64,000 nt of DNA from Ensifer sp. LC11. GTDB taxonomy: Bacteria; Pseudomonadota; Alphaproteobacteria; Rhizobiales; Rhizobiaceae. A model generated the notes under the pieces. It was given only the letters and a program-made list of their open reading frames with translations, did not search any database and was not told the origin of the DNA. This document shows, in pieces, positions 34,442 through 43,584 of the stretch; within the stretch, counting starts at the first letter, position 1, and the number at the start of each line of letters is the position of its first letter. Location of the stretch: NCBI RefSeq assembly GCF_001695835.1, contig NZ_MBSO01000012.1:372001-436000 (forward strand), in the 5' to 3' direction. The position numbers were made by a program, and so were the translations under genes.

Positions 34442-35911
34442 ATGACTGCGCTTCCCGACCATCGATGCGGGGGTGTGGCAGATGCAAGAGGAAGGGCGTT
34501 TTCCGTGGCATTGAAGGCAATCAAAGCTGGCGCGAGAAACGAGGCCGGCATTGCGGCGGCGAAGGAAGCTCTGGCTGCCCGTTTCGGCGACCGGTTCCAG
34601 ATGGGCGAGGCGATCCGCGCCCAGCATGCCCATACGACCACCTATATTCCGGCGCAGCTTCCCGATGGGGTGGTGTTTGCCGAGAATGCCGAGGAGGTGC
34701 GCGAGATCGTCCGGATCGCTGCCCGCCACGGGGCGCCGCTGATCCCCTTTGGCACCGGTTCTTCTCTCGAAGGCCACGTCAACGCACCGCACGGGGGCAT
34801 CTCGGTCGACCTTCAGCGCATGAACCGGGTGCTGGAGGTCAATGCCGAGGACCTCGACTGCCGCGTCGAGCCGGGTATCACCCGCGAAGAGCTCAACACC
34901 TATCTGCGCGACACCGGCCTGTTTTTCCCGATCGACCCCGGCGCCAATGCCTCGATCGGCGGCATGGCCTCGACGCGGGCGTCCGGCACCAATGCAGTGC
35001 GCTACGGCACGATGAAGGACAATGTGCTGGCGTTGACGGTGGTGACCGCCGATGGGCGCGAGATCCGCACCGCGCATCGGGCGCGCAAGTCATCGGCCGG
35101 CTACGATCTCACCCGGCTATTTGTCGGCGCCGAAGGCACGCTCGGCATCATCACCTCGATCACGCTCAGGCTCCAGGGCATTCCAGAGGTGATTTCCGGC
35201 GGCGTCTGCCCGTTCCCGACGATTGCGGATGCCTGCAACGCGGTGATCCTCACCATTCAGTCCGGCATTCCTGTCGCGCGCATCGAACTTCTCGACGCGC
35301 TGCAGATGAAGGCCTGCAACGCCTATTCCGGCCTTTCCTATGCGGAGACGCCGACGCTCTTCGTCGAGTTCCACGGCAGCGCCGAGAGCGTCGAGCTGCA
35401 ATCGCGCCAGTTTGCCGAAATCGCGGCCGAATTCGGCTCGACCGGTTTCCTGTGGACGACCAATCCGGAAGAGCGGGCGCGGCTCTGGAAGGCGCGGCAT
35501 AACGCCTATTGGGCGCAGAAGAGCCTGATCCCGGGGGCCGCGATCCTGTCGACCGATGTCTGCGTGCCGATCTCGCGGCTGGCGGACTGTGTCGCGGCGA
35601 CCCAGGAAGATAGCGCTGCCCACGGCCTGACGGCGCCGATCGTCGGCCACGCGGGTGATGGCAACTTCCATGTGGGCCTGTTGTTTGACGACAAGGACGC
35701 AGCCGACGTGGTGCGCGCCGAGGCCTTCGTCGACCGGTTGAACGCGCGGGCGCTCGCAATGGACGGCACTTGCACCGGTGAACATGGCATCGGCCAGGGC
35801 AAGATGCCGTTCCTTGAGGCCGAGCTTGGCGATGCGCTGGACCTGATGCGCCAGATCAAGCGCTCGCTCGATCCGAAGAACATCTTCAACCCCGGCAAGA
35901 TCTTCGCCTGA
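34442..35911 (+). CDS. FAD-linked D-2-hydroxyacid dehydrogenase (GlcD/D-lactate dehydrogenase-type)
   Basis: A 489-aa flavoprotein of the VAO/PCMH family that oxidises D-lactate, glycolate or a related D-2-hydroxyacid. The FAD-binding half has PLIPFGTGSSLEGHVNAPHG, VEPGITREELNTYLRDTGLF, DPGANASIGGMASTRASGTN and GAEGTLGIITSITLRL. The C-terminal substrate cap has the metal/active-site motif IVGHAGDGNFHVGLLFD and ends with the family tail GTCTGEHGIGQGKMPFLEAE and DPKNIFNPGKIF. There is no GlcE/GlcF partner, so a single-subunit D-lactate dehydrogenase-type enzyme is favoured. The exact start is uncertain; 34442 lacks a clear ribosome-binding site. Confidence 0.93.
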   Translation: MTALPDHRCGGVADARGRAFSVALKAIKAGARNEAGIAAAKEALAARFGDRFQMGEAIRAQHAHTTTYIPAQLPDGVVFAENAEEVREIVRIAARHGAPLIPFGTGSSLEGHVNAPHGGISVDLQRMNRVLEVNAEDLDCRVEPGITREELNTYLRDTGLFFPIDPGANASIGGMASTRASGTNAVRYGTMKDNVLALTVVTADGREIRTAHRARKSSAGYDLTRLFVGAEGTLGIITSITLRLQGIPEVISGGVCPFPTIADACNAVILTIQSGIPVARIELLDALQMKACNAYSGLSYAETPTLFVEFHGSAESVELQSRQFAEIAAEFGSTGFLWTTNPEERARLWKARHNAYWAQKSLIPGAAILSTDVCVPISRLADCVAATQEDSAAHGLTAPIVGHAGDGNFHVGLLFDDKDAADVVRAEAFVDRLNARALAMDGTCTGEHGIGQGKMPFLEAELGDALDLMRQIKRSLDPKNIFNPGKIFA

Positions 35912-36039
35912 GGCGCCGGGCGAGGGCGTCGGCTGCCGCTCCTTTTTGGGGCAATGCGCTGGCGCCAAAGTGTGATACTGCATAGTTCTGAAGTCGGAAT
36001 CGACCCCGAGCGAGTTATGCGGCAAATCAAATCTCTGCG

Positions 36040-36055
36040 GCGCCACGCGTGGCGC
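36040..36055. repeat. 16-bp perfect palindrome upstream of the AsmA gene
   Basis: GCGCCACGCGTGGCGC is self-complementary over its full length, located between the GlcD-type gene and the AsmA gene. It could be a hairpin or a protein-binding site. The rest of 35912-36138 shows no gene. Confidence 0.4.
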
Positions 36056-36138
36056 GGTAGACGAGCGCCCGGTTATGGCGATCAAATCGATTTGCGGCGC
36101 GCAAATGCGCCAATGAACGGAATGGGAATATAGGCACG

Positions 36139-39100
36139 GTGCTTTCGCGAATTCTGCTTGCCGTCGGTGGACTTGTGGTCGTTGCGCTCTTTGCGGCGCT
36201 GATCGCCCCGTGGTTCATTGACTGGACGGATTTCCGCAAGGAGTTCGAGCGTGAGGCGAGCCGCATCATGGGCAAGCCGGTCGTCGTTCACGGCAGCGTC
36301 GATGCGCGCTTGATTCCGTTCCCGACCGTGACGCTGAACGACGTGCGCGTTGGCGCCAGCGGCGACGGCGAACCGTTGATCCAGGTGGCGCAGTTTTCGA
36401 TGAGCGCGGAGCTTGCGCCATTCCTCAGCGGCGAGGCGCTGATCTTCGACATGCGCCTCGACCGCCCCAAGGCGAAAGTCAGGCTCTTGCCCGACGGTAC
36501 GCTCGACTGGGCGCGGGGGCGGCGCGCATCGATCCCGGCCAAGACCGTCGTTCTTGAAAATGTCGAGATCATCGACGGGCAGGTCGAGTTCATCGACGAG
36601 CAGACTGGCCGCACCCGGCGCGTGAGCGACCTTGCCGCCGACGTTTCTGCGCGCTCACTCGCCGGTCCCTGGAAGGTGGAGGGGCGCGCGGCGCTTGACG
36701 GCGAAGTCGGCAGTTTCTCCTTCATCAGCAATGAGGTGGATGCAGCCGGTGCACTCAGCCTCAAGGCACGGGTGACACCCGAGAAGCGGCCCTTTGGCGT
36801 CGAAACGGACGGCTCGCTCAGGATCGTTGATTTCAAGCCGGTCTACAGCGGCCGTTTCACGCTGACGGAAAACCGGCCGCAGAGCGAGGCAAAGGATGCG
36901 GAGCAGCGGGCGCCGCTGCGCATCAACGGTGATTTCCAGCTTACCAACGAGAGCATCCGCGTTCCGGACTACCGCTTCGAAATCGGCCCGTCCGATGATC
37001 CCTATGTGGTCACCGGCGAGGCAACGCTCGATACCGGCAAGGAGCAGAAGTTCCTGCTGATCGCCGACGGTCAGCAGATCGACGTCAGCCGCATCGGCCC
37101 GAGCCGCAACAACAAGACGGGCCGCGATCCGGCGATCTCCATGCGCCAGCGGCTTGAAGCCATGCTCGCGATCGCTGCCGACATTCCGATCCCGCAGGTT
37201 CCGGGTCGTGCCAGCCTGAAACTGCCGGCGATCGTTGTCGGCGATACGACCGTGCGCGACGTGCGTATCGACGTGCAGCCCGACGGCGCCGGCTGGGTGA
37301 TCGACAATGTCGTGGCGCTTCTGCCGGGACGCACGCAGCTGGAGGCCAAAGGCCGGCTGAACCTTAAGGGGCAACGGACGTTCCGCGGCGACCTGCTGCT
37401 CGCCTCCAACCAGCCTTCGGGGCTTGCAAACTGGCTGGCCGGGTCGGTTGACCCGGCGATCCGGAAGCTGAAAACGGCGGGCTTTTCGGCGACGGTGAAC
37501 CTGACCGATACGTTGCAGCAGTTCGAAAACCTCGAAGTGGCCGCCGGCGAGGCGAGCTTGAAGGGGCGCATCGAGCGGCAATCCTTCGCCGATCAGCAAC
37601 CGAACCTGTCGCTTCAGCTCAAGGGCAATCGCATCGATTTCGAGGCGCTGCAGGCGCTGGCCGGCCTGGTGGCGGGCGATGCCTCCACCGAGACACTGCT
37701 GCAGCATGCCATTGCCGCCGACTTCTCGGCCGACGCGTTCTCGGCCTTCGGCGAGGAAGCCAATGATGTGCAGGCGGTGCTGACGCTGAAGAACGGCCAG
37801 CTTCAGGCCGAGCGCGTGGCGATCGGTTCGCTTGCCGGCGCCCAACTCGCCTTTTCCGGCCGGGCAAGTGGAGACCTCGAAAAGCCCGTCGTCTCGGCCA
37901 AGATGAAGCTTGCCGCCAAGAACCTGACGCCGTTCCTCACGATGATCGGCCGGCACGCGGTGAACCACCCGGCGCTCCGGCAATTGATCAAGGCCGGCCC
38001 CTACTACAGCGACACCGCCTTTGACGTGACGCTGACCGCGGGCAACAAGGAGGGCAATGCGCCGGCGACCTTCGGCATTTTCGGAACCGCCAACGGCACC
38101 AAGATCGCCGCCAGCTATCAAGCGCCCGACATGGCGCAGGCGCTGACCGGCAAGGCGATGCTGCTCGAAGCGACGCTCGAAAACCCTGAAACCCGCCTGC
38201 TGCTCGGCCAGACGGGTTTCGACCCATTGCCCTTCGATGCAGATGCCAACGGCATTCTGTCGATCAAGCTGCAAAGCACCGATGGCGCGAAGGCGAACGG
38301 CACGGTGACCTTTACCACCGAGAAGACGTCACTCGCCGCCAAGGGAACCGTCGACCTATCCCGCGATCATTTCCTCGAGGGCCAGGCGAAGGTGACGCTG
38401 CAGACGCAGGACCTGGAACCCTATCTGCTCTTGCAGGGCGTGGCGCTGCCGCAAATGGGCAGTGGTCTGCCTTTGACGATCTCGACCGATATTGCCGCAA
38501 CGCCCGAGGCGATCGCGCTGACGGCCGTTGAAGGCAAGGCGGATCGCAACAATTTTACCGGCGCCCTGACGATCGATCGCAAGGCTCCCGGGAGCGCGAC
38601 CGGCCAGATTACGCTCGATACGCTCGACCTTGCCTGGCTGGGCGAGGGCATCCTCGGCCCGGTCGAGGATGCGAATGGCGCGTTTTCGAAGGGGGCTCTG
38701 GCGCAACCGGCCTGGACCGGCCTCAACGTGGCGCTCGACGTTCAGGCCGGAAAGTTCTGGCCGGGGGTCTATGGCGCCGTCACAAGCTTTGCCGGCAAGA
38801 TGGAGTGGAAGGGCGACGAACTTTCCCTGACCGATGCCGCGGGCGACTGGCTGGGCGGCAAGCTTGGCGGGCGGGTGCAGATCGGCAACGCCAATGGTTC
38901 CGGCTTTCTGCGCTCGCGCCTGGACGTGAAGGGCGGCGATCTCGCACAGGCCGGCTGGATGCATGCGGGCGCACCCGTGGCGACCGGCACCTTCGATCTC
39001 TCGGTTGCGCTCGAGGCCTCCGGCGCGACGCCCGAGGCGATGGCGCACTCGGCCAGCGGGTCCGGCACCGCCACCTTCAACGGCACGACGCTTGCCGGCA

Positions 39101-39900
39101 TCAACAGCGCGGCCCTGCCGCAGCTGATCGCAGCCGCCGACGCGCTGAAGACGCAGATCTCGCCGGATACGATCAGAGGTGCGGCGGAGACGACGGTTTT
39201 CTCGGGCCAATCGGTGGTCGGCGTCGTCAAGGTTCCATTCAGCATCGCCGGTGGCGTGTTAAGGGCGCAGAACGTGACGGCCGGAGACGGCAATGCCGCC
39301 CTGACGGGCGACGCCGCCTTCGATCTTGCAGCCGGCCGGATCGACGGCGGTATCGACCTGACCTTCCGGCCCGGCGAGGAGGCGCTTGCGGGCGCCGAAC
39401 CGCGTGTTCGGATCGGCTATGCCGGGCTGCTTGAGGCGCCCGGTGTCAGCCTCGACGTGGCCGATCTGGCGAACTTCCTGTCGCTGCGCGCCTTCGAGCG
39501 CGAGCGCCGGCGCGTCGAGATCCTGCAGGCAAACGTGCTGGAGAAGCAGCGCTTGCGCCGGGAGCTTGCGCTTTACAAGGCGAAGGCAGAGGCGCGGGAA
39601 CTGGACCGGCGGCGTGCGATCGCCGAAGAGCGTCGGCGTGCGGCGGGCGCTGCCGAGGCTGCCCGCGTGAAGGCCGAGGCCGAGGCGCAACGAAAGGCCG
39701 AAGCGGAACGCAAGGCTGAAGAGGAGCGTCGTGCGGAGGCCGAGCGCCGGGCAATGGAAGCGGTGGAACCGCCGCGCGGCGCCGGCCAGGGACCATCGAT
39801 CCCTCCGACCGGGGCAGATGGTTCGCAGGGAACCGGTACGGGAGCTACTCCCGGCCAGAAGCTGAACTTCGACGTTCTGCCCGACATCACGGTGCAGTAG
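36139..39900 (+). CDS. large AsmA-family protein with a charged coiled-coil tail
   Basis: A 1253-aa protein starting with GTG. An N-terminal TM anchor (ILLAVGGLVVVALFAALIAP) is followed by the AsmA signature FIDWTDFRKEFEREASRIMG, KPVVVHGSVDARLIPFPTVT and LNDVRVG. A long beta-rich body follows, related to the lipid-transfer groove proteins AsmA/TamB/YhdP, and a C-terminal AsmA_2-type segment (about 960-1100). The last roughly 100 residues before the end are a highly charged Glu/Arg/Ala coiled coil (about 1120-1210) followed by a Gly/Pro tail, unusual for the family. Probable role in the envelope: phospholipid transport or outer-membrane assembly between inner and outer membrane. Confidence 0.93.
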   Translation: MLSRILLAVGGLVVVALFAALIAPWFIDWTDFRKEFEREASRIMGKPVVVHGSVDARLIPFPTVTLNDVRVGASGDGEPLIQVAQFSMSAELAPFLSGEALIFDMRLDRPKAKVRLLPDGTLDWARGRRASIPAKTVVLENVEIIDGQVEFIDEQTGRTRRVSDLAADVSARSLAGPWKVEGRAALDGEVGSFSFISNEVDAAGALSLKARVTPEKRPFGVETDGSLRIVDFKPVYSGRFTLTENRPQSEAKDAEQRAPLRINGDFQLTNESIRVPDYRFEIGPSDDPYVVTGEATLDTGKEQKFLLIADGQQIDVSRIGPSRNNKTGRDPAISMRQRLEAMLAIAADIPIPQVPGRASLKLPAIVVGDTTVRDVRIDVQPDGAGWVIDNVVALLPGRTQLEAKGRLNLKGQRTFRGDLLLASNQPSGLANWLAGSVDPAIRKLKTAGFSATVNLTDTLQQFENLEVAAGEASLKGRIERQSFADQQPNLSLQLKGNRIDFEALQALAGLVAGDASTETLLQHAIAADFSADAFSAFGEEANDVQAVLTLKNGQLQAERVAIGSLAGAQLAFSGRASGDLEKPVVSAKMKLAAKNLTPFLTMIGRHAVNHPALRQLIKAGPYYSDTAFDVTLTAGNKEGNAPATFGIFGTANGTKIAASYQAPDMAQALTGKAMLLEATLENPETRLLLGQTGFDPLPFDADANGILSIKLQSTDGAKANGTVTFTTEKTSLAAKGTVDLSRDHFLEGQAKVTLQTQDLEPYLLLQGVALPQMGSGLPLTISTDIAATPEAIALTAVEGKADRNNFTGALTIDRKAPGSATGQITLDTLDLAWLGEGILGPVEDANGAFSKGALAQPAWTGLNVALDVQAGKFWPGVYGAVTSFAGKMEWKGDELSLTDAAGDWLGGKLGGRVQIGNANGSGFLRSRLDVKGGDLAQAGWMHAGAPVATGTFDLSVALEASGATPEAMAHSASGSGTATFNGTTLAGINSAALPQLIAAADALKTQISPDTIRGAAETTVFSGQSVVGVVKVPFSIAGGVLRAQNVTAGDGNAALTGDAAFDLAAGRIDGGIDLTFRPGEEALAGAEPRVRIGYAGLLEAPGVSLDVADLANFLSLRAFERERRRVEILQANVLEKQRLRRELALYKAKAEARELDRRRAIAEERRRAAGAAEAARVKAEAEAQRKAEAERKAEEERRAEAERRAMEAVEPPRGAGQGPSIPPTGADGSQGTGTGATPGQKLNFDVLPDITVQ

Positions 39901-40266
39901 CCAAGGATCAATCGAACGCCGCTGGCGCCCTCCTGGCGCCGGGGAGGGTACGTGTTTTCGCCGGGCCGGTTACGACACATTTTTGATCGCCGCGATCAGC
40001 TGCCTCAAAGGGCGTGGCCTTGTCGACACGCCTTGCTTGCCCCTTGCCTTCGGGCTGCCGAACGGGATCGGCAAAGTTTTAACGAATTCTGAAGCACATA
40101 ATCCATAGTTGCTCTCTAAATTAGCGATTTGCGTTGGATGGCAGGGGAGGACGCGCGGTTTCCGCTCCGCGTCCCTATCCGACTCATTGGAAACGAGGAC
40201 GCTTGCGCTGCAGGGCGACCCTGGAGCGATGACGTTCGTCGTCTGCTGAGGGGGCAATGAACAGAG
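39901..40266. other. intergenic region with a terminator-like hairpin
   Basis: CCCTCC (39928-39933) can pair with GGAGGG (39943-39948), followed a few bases later by GTTTTC, a plausible end of the AsmA transcript. No gene is seen up to the Tad-like gene. The stretch 40080-40135 is AT-rich and could hold the next promoter. Confidence 0.45.
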
Positions 40267-41601
40267 ATGCGCGAAAATCTAAAGAAGAGAGCCGCTCGCA
40301 TTCTTGAGGACGAGAGCGGTAACTTTGCCATTCTGACAGCGCTGCTAGCCGTACCGCTGTTTGGCGCTGCTTCCGTTGCCATCAACCTGGCCCGGATCAA
40401 CCTCGAAACCGCCAAGATGCAGGCAGCGCTCGATGCTGCGGCCTACTCAGCGGTCAAGTCTTACGGTGAGGGCGAGACGGCGGCTGATGCGACGGATGCG
40501 GCAAACAGCGTCTTCTTCGCAAATTTCGGCCAGCCGGAGACTGTCGATCAAATCGCACCGGAGAGCGGCATAGCTGTGGCGACGCAGCCTATCCAGGTCG
40601 CCTTCGGTGCTGTTGGCGTGGAGACCACGGCGACGACGACCTATGCGCTGAAATACGATCCGCTTTTCTGGGGCTTGCAGCCCTACACGATAGACCGGGA
40701 AAGCGTTGCTGCGAGCATGCCGGGAAGGGAAGCATGCATCCTTGCCCTGCATCGGACGGCGAGCCGCGCGTTCGAGGTCAGCGGTGGTGCGAGCGTCGAT
40801 ACGTCGGGTTGCACCATTACTTCGAACTCGAACGATGCCCAGTCGATCTATCTCAGCGGATCGGCCACGTTGCGGGCCGAATGTCTTTACACGGCCGGCA
40901 AGGTGTCGGCGTCGCTTGCCGATCTCGAGCTGGCCTGCGGCAAGGCGGTAGAGGAGGTGGCGCCGATTGCGGACCCGTTCCGCTTCAAGAAGATGCCGAC
41001 CGCTGCAAGTTGGGTCAGTCTCGGCGGATGCGGGCAGAATTTCGTGGGCGGTGGTGGCGGCAATGGTGACTGCAACGGCACCGGCAAGACCCCGAACAAC
41101 GCGCCCGACACCTATCGCGTCGAGCTGAAACCCGGAACCTATGGCGAGCTGGAAATCAAGGGCAACGTTTTTCTGCGACCCGGGGAATACATCATTGATG
41201 GCGGCAACCTGAAGTTCACCAGCCAGTCGGTGGTTGGCGCAGACGGTGTCACCTTCTTCCTGCTGAACGGCGCCCAGCTCGACATCCACGGCGGGGCGAC
41301 CTTCCAGATAAGCGCGCCAGCGACCGGTGACTGGGCGGGGTTCTCGATCGTCGCCGGCAGGAACAATACGGCCGCCGCCACCATCAACGGCAACAGCGCC
41401 TCGTCGCTTACCGGCATCATCTACATGCCGGCGTCGCGCGAGATCCAATATGCCGGCAATGGGGCCACCGGGGGCGAGTGCGTGCGCATCATTGCCCAGG
41501 AGATCACCATGATCGGCAACAGCAGCTTCAAGCTGGATTGCAAGGCGGTGGTCGCCAACAACGCCATCAACAATCCCGGTGCGATCCGGCTGGTCAGGTA
41601 G
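40267..41601 (+). CDS. Tad/TadG-like surface protein
   Basis: A 444-aa protein. The N-terminus is a TadE/TadG-type anchor: RILEDESGNFAILTALLAVP, LFGAASVAINLARINLETAK, MQAALDAAAYSAVK, with the Glu-x-Gly-x-Phe-Ala pattern and the conserved D-A-A-A motif of Flp-pilus assembly minor pilins. The rest is extracytoplasmic: four or more Cys residues, a Gly-rich loop (GGGGGNGDCNGTGKTPNN), and a beta-helix-like stretch (VELKPGTYGELEIKGNVFLR ... AQLDIHGGATFQIS). No cpaA-F, rcp or tad genes accompany it, so it is an orphan. A bidirectional terminator follows at 41655. Confidence 0.88.
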   Translation: MRENLKKRAARILEDESGNFAILTALLAVPLFGAASVAINLARINLETAKMQAALDAAAYSAVKSYGEGETAADATDAANSVFFANFGQPETVDQIAPESGIAVATQPIQVAFGAVGVETTATTTYALKYDPLFWGLQPYTIDRESVAASMPGREACILALHRTASRAFEVSGGASVDTSGCTITSNSNDAQSIYLSGSATLRAECLYTAGKVSASLADLELACGKAVEEVAPIADPFRFKKMPTAASWVSLGGCGQNFVGGGGGNGDCNGTGKTPNNAPDTYRVELKPGTYGELEIKGNVFLRPGEYIIDGGNLKFTSQSVVGADGVTFFLLNGAQLDIHGGATFQISAPATGDWAGFSIVAGRNNTAAATINGNSASSLTGIIYMPASREIQYAGNGATGGECVRIIAQEITMIGNSSFKLDCKAVVANNAINNPGAIRLVR

Positions 41602-41654
41602 AAACGTCATAGTGCCAACCGTGCGGCCACGCTGTTTGCAGAGTGCGGCGAGCA

Positions 41655-41690
41655 TGAAAAAACCGGCCCTTTCGGGGCCGGTTCTTCATG
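41655..41690. terminator. bidirectional terminator
   Basis: AACCGGCCC (41661-41669) pairs with GGGCCGGTT (41675-41683), loop TTTCG, with AAAAAA on the left and TTCTTC on the right. It serves the Tad-like gene and the convergent outer-membrane protein gene. Confidence 0.88.
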
Positions 41691-41729
41691 GCTTTCGGCA
41701 TATAGTCCGGGTTGTTCCTTTGCGCCGAG

Positions 41730-41772
41730 GCGATCAAGGGACAAAGATGCAAAGTGCTACAGAGACCTTCGC
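41730..41772 (+). repeat. family B repeat, truncated copy
   Basis: GATCAAGGGACAAAGATGCA then AAGTGCTACAGAGACCTTCG match the left half of the copy at 42820, with a 9-bp internal loss. It lies directly downstream of the outer-membrane protein stop. Confidence 0.7.
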
Positions 41773-41777
41773 GTGGA

Positions 41778-42566
41778 TCAGAAGCGGATGGCTACGCCGA
41801 TGATCGGGCCCTGCTGGACCGTGTCGAAAATGAAGCCGTCATTGTCGTAGTCGACACCGAGCGCGCGATAGCCGACGATGGCCGAGATCGTATCGCTGAA
41901 CCGGTAGCCGAGGCCGAGTGCGGCATCCCAATCTATATCGGCGCCGCCACCGCCGACGAGGCCCCAGCCGGTCAGGTAGATTTCCGGCGTCAGATAATAG
42001 GCGCCGCGCAGACCCACCATACCGTCGACCCAGGTCTTGCCGTCGTCGCGGCTGACACCGTCGAGCGGGCCGCCATGGAAGGAAATGGTGGTATCGACCG
42101 ACCAGACCTTCACGCCACCGACGATGTCGAGATGCGATTGCTGATCCTCGAACACGGTGTAGCCGGCGGCGAAAAGGCCGGCGAATGTTTCTGAGTCGAC
42201 CTCCACATTGTCGGTGAAGATGCCGCGCGCCTTGCCGTCGCCGGAAACCTTGGAATAGGCCAGGTCGGTGAAGACGCTGAAGCGGTCCTTACGGGCTTCG
42301 GCGATCGCCATGGCACCGAAATCGAGATTGTTCCAGATGTCGCCGAAGTCGGAGTCGATGTGCACAGGCGGGAGCCCGAACTGCGCGGTGTCGCCGGAAA
42401 GACCGGCGATCCAGAAATAGGGGGCGATGGTAAACTGCCAGCCGCTCTCGGTTTCTTCGACCGGCGCCGCTGGCGCCATCAGCGGCGTGATGTCTGCCGC
42501 ATGGGCCGATAGAACGGACGCCAGGCTCAGGCAGGCCGCAAGGCCCAGTCGCGCAGAGATACTCAT
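41778..42566 (-). CDS. outer-membrane beta-barrel protein
   Basis: A 262-aa protein; GGGAGG 7 nt upstream sets the start at 42566. The Sec signal MSISARLGLAACLSLASVLS ends AHA before ADITPL. The mature part alternates aromatic-rich amphipathic strands and turns (GWQFTIAPYFWIAGLSGDTA, FSVFTDLAYSKVSG, LDIVGGVKVWSVDTTISFHG, LTGWGLVGGGGADIDWDAAL, AIVGYRALGVDYDNDGFIFD) and ends in the C-terminal Phe (IGVAIRF) recognised by the BAM machinery. It is related to the rhizobial outer-membrane proteins of unknown ligand; an 8-12 strand barrel is likely. Confidence 0.88.
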   Translation of the reverse strand: MSISARLGLAACLSLASVLSAHAADITPLMAPAAPVEETESGWQFTIAPYFWIAGLSGDTAQFGLPPVHIDSDFGDIWNNLDFGAMAIAEARKDRFSVFTDLAYSKVSGDGKARGIFTDNVEVDSETFAGLFAAGYTVFEDQQSHLDIVGGVKVWSVDTTISFHGGPLDGVSRDDGKTWVDGMVGLRGAYYLTPEIYLTGWGLVGGGGADIDWDAALGLGYRFSDTISAIVGYRALGVDYDNDGFIFDTVQQGPIIGVAIRF

Positions 42567-42819
42567 GATACGCCTCCCGCTGGGGCAGCTCCCGGTAAGG
42601 CGTGGAGCGCCTTTCCCCCCGGACCTGCATACTTTCAACATGCGATGCGCAACAGCAGACGCCGTCGCGTCCAACAGGGTCATCATTATATAAGATTGTT
42701 CGAATGCAACTTGTTTCGCCCCGCTGCGCCAGCCGAAGCGGGCAGAACGGACCCCCTCTGTTGCATCGGCCACACAGTCGCGCTGTCTCGGCCACTGCAT
42801 GTGTCCTTTCATCGCAGTC

Positions 42820-42902
42820 GATCAAGGGACAAATACATGCAGCAACTCAAAGTGCTAGGGCGACCGTTGCGCGTCTCACGAGACGTGCGGCGCCGCAGGT
42901 GA
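42820..42902 (+). repeat. family B repeat, full copy
   Basis: GATCAAGGGACAAATACATG then CAGCAACTCAAAGTGCTAGG, GCGACCGTTGCGCGTCTCAC and GAGACGTGCGGCGCCGCAGG. The right half is an imperfect hairpin (GCGCGTCTCACGAGACGTGC). The left half includes an ATG followed by CAGCAACTCAAAGTGCTA. Relatives at 41730, 50661 (inverted) and 55136. The rest of the 42567-42933 gap holds no gene. Confidence 0.8.
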
Positions 42903-42933
42903 TTTCTGGCCGTGGTCGCCTGGACAGGCGGTG

Positions 42934-43170
42934 TCAGCTCTCTTCGGGCGTGGAGAACGGAAGCTTCGATTTCAGCCATTCGAGCACGTAGACGCGCAGG
43001 GCCGAGGAGAGGTTGCTGTCGGGCGCGCGCTGGTCATCGATCTCGGCGATGAGCTGGGCAAGCGGCATCGCTCTTACCGCGGCAATCGCCTTCAGCTCCT
43101 GCCAGAAGGCGTCCTCGAGCGAGAAGCTGGTGCGGTGGCCGTGGAGCGTCGCGGAGTGCTTACGGATCAT
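42934..43170 (-). CDS. ribbon-helix-helix domain protein
   Basis: A 78-aa protein starting MIRKHSATLHGHRTSFSLED. RTSFSLEDAFWQELKAIAAV is the beta-strand plus helix of the RHH_4-type DNA-binding fold found in alpha-proteobacteria, followed by LIAEIDDQRAPDSNLSSALR. It is probably a small dimeric regulator of unknown target. It is in the same-strand run sspB - DUF4169 - RHH; a tiny possible ORF (43160) overlaps its start. Confidence 0.88.
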   Translation of the reverse strand: MIRKHSATLHGHRTSFSLEDAFWQELKAIAAVRAMPLAQLIAEIDDQRAPDSNLSSALRVYVLEWLKSKLPFSTPEES

Positions 43171-43282
43171 CGCGCTGCCTCTGGATCACGATGACGTGCA
43201 TGGATGCGATCGGGACGCGGGCGGAAGACCACACATAGTGTTGCTCGTCCCGCTCCGGGAGTTCTTTAAGGGCCTGGCACAT
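43160..43282 (-). CDS. possible 40-aa small protein
   Basis: Between the DUF4169 and RHH genes, the minus strand carries MCQALKELPERDEQHYVWSS then ARVPIASMHVIVIQRQRDDP, ending 11 bp inside the RHH start. A TTG at 43303 would extend it by seven codons. The sequence is not low-complexity, and the overlap with the next gene is the kind seen in coupled genes. However, there is no good ribosome-binding site and I recognise no family. Confidence 0.25.
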   Translation of the reverse strand: MCQALKELPERDEQHYVWSSARVPIASMHVIVIQRQRDDP

Positions 43283-43347
43283 CGATTCGGGAAGCTGCCG
43301 CAAGTCCTTGCTCCGGAATCGCTTTTTCGATGAAAGAGGAGGGCGGC

Positions 43348-43560
43348 TCAGCTCTCGCTGCCGTCGCCGTCATCCTTTGTCGGGCGCTGCAGCCGACCTT
43401 GGTCGAGGCGCTTGTCCGCCTTGTCGTTCAGTGCCTTCGTCAAGGATTTTTCGGCCTTGTTGCGGCCAAAGGAGATGCGGTTCTGTTCGGCCTGCTTTTC
43501 CTTTTCCGTGCGCTCACGGCGCTTGCGGAACTGGCGCAGATTGACGACGTCGCCGGTCAT
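43348..43560 (-). CDS. DUF4169-family protein
   Basis: A 70-aa very basic/charged protein: MTGDVVNLRQFRKRRERTEK, EKQAEQNRISFGRNKAEKSL, then a disordered acidic tail. The VVNLRQFRKR and NRxxFGRxKAEK elements are the DUF4169 signature, a family limited to alpha-proteobacteria. It is typically found between SspB and an RHH protein, as here. The function is unknown. GGGGAG lies about 9 nt before the ATG. Confidence 0.9.
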   Translation of the reverse strand: MTGDVVNLRQFRKRRERTEKEKQAEQNRISFGRNKAEKSLTKALNDKADKRLDQGRLQRPTKDDGDGSES

Positions 43561-43584
43561 GAGCCGCCGCTCCCCGAAACTTGA

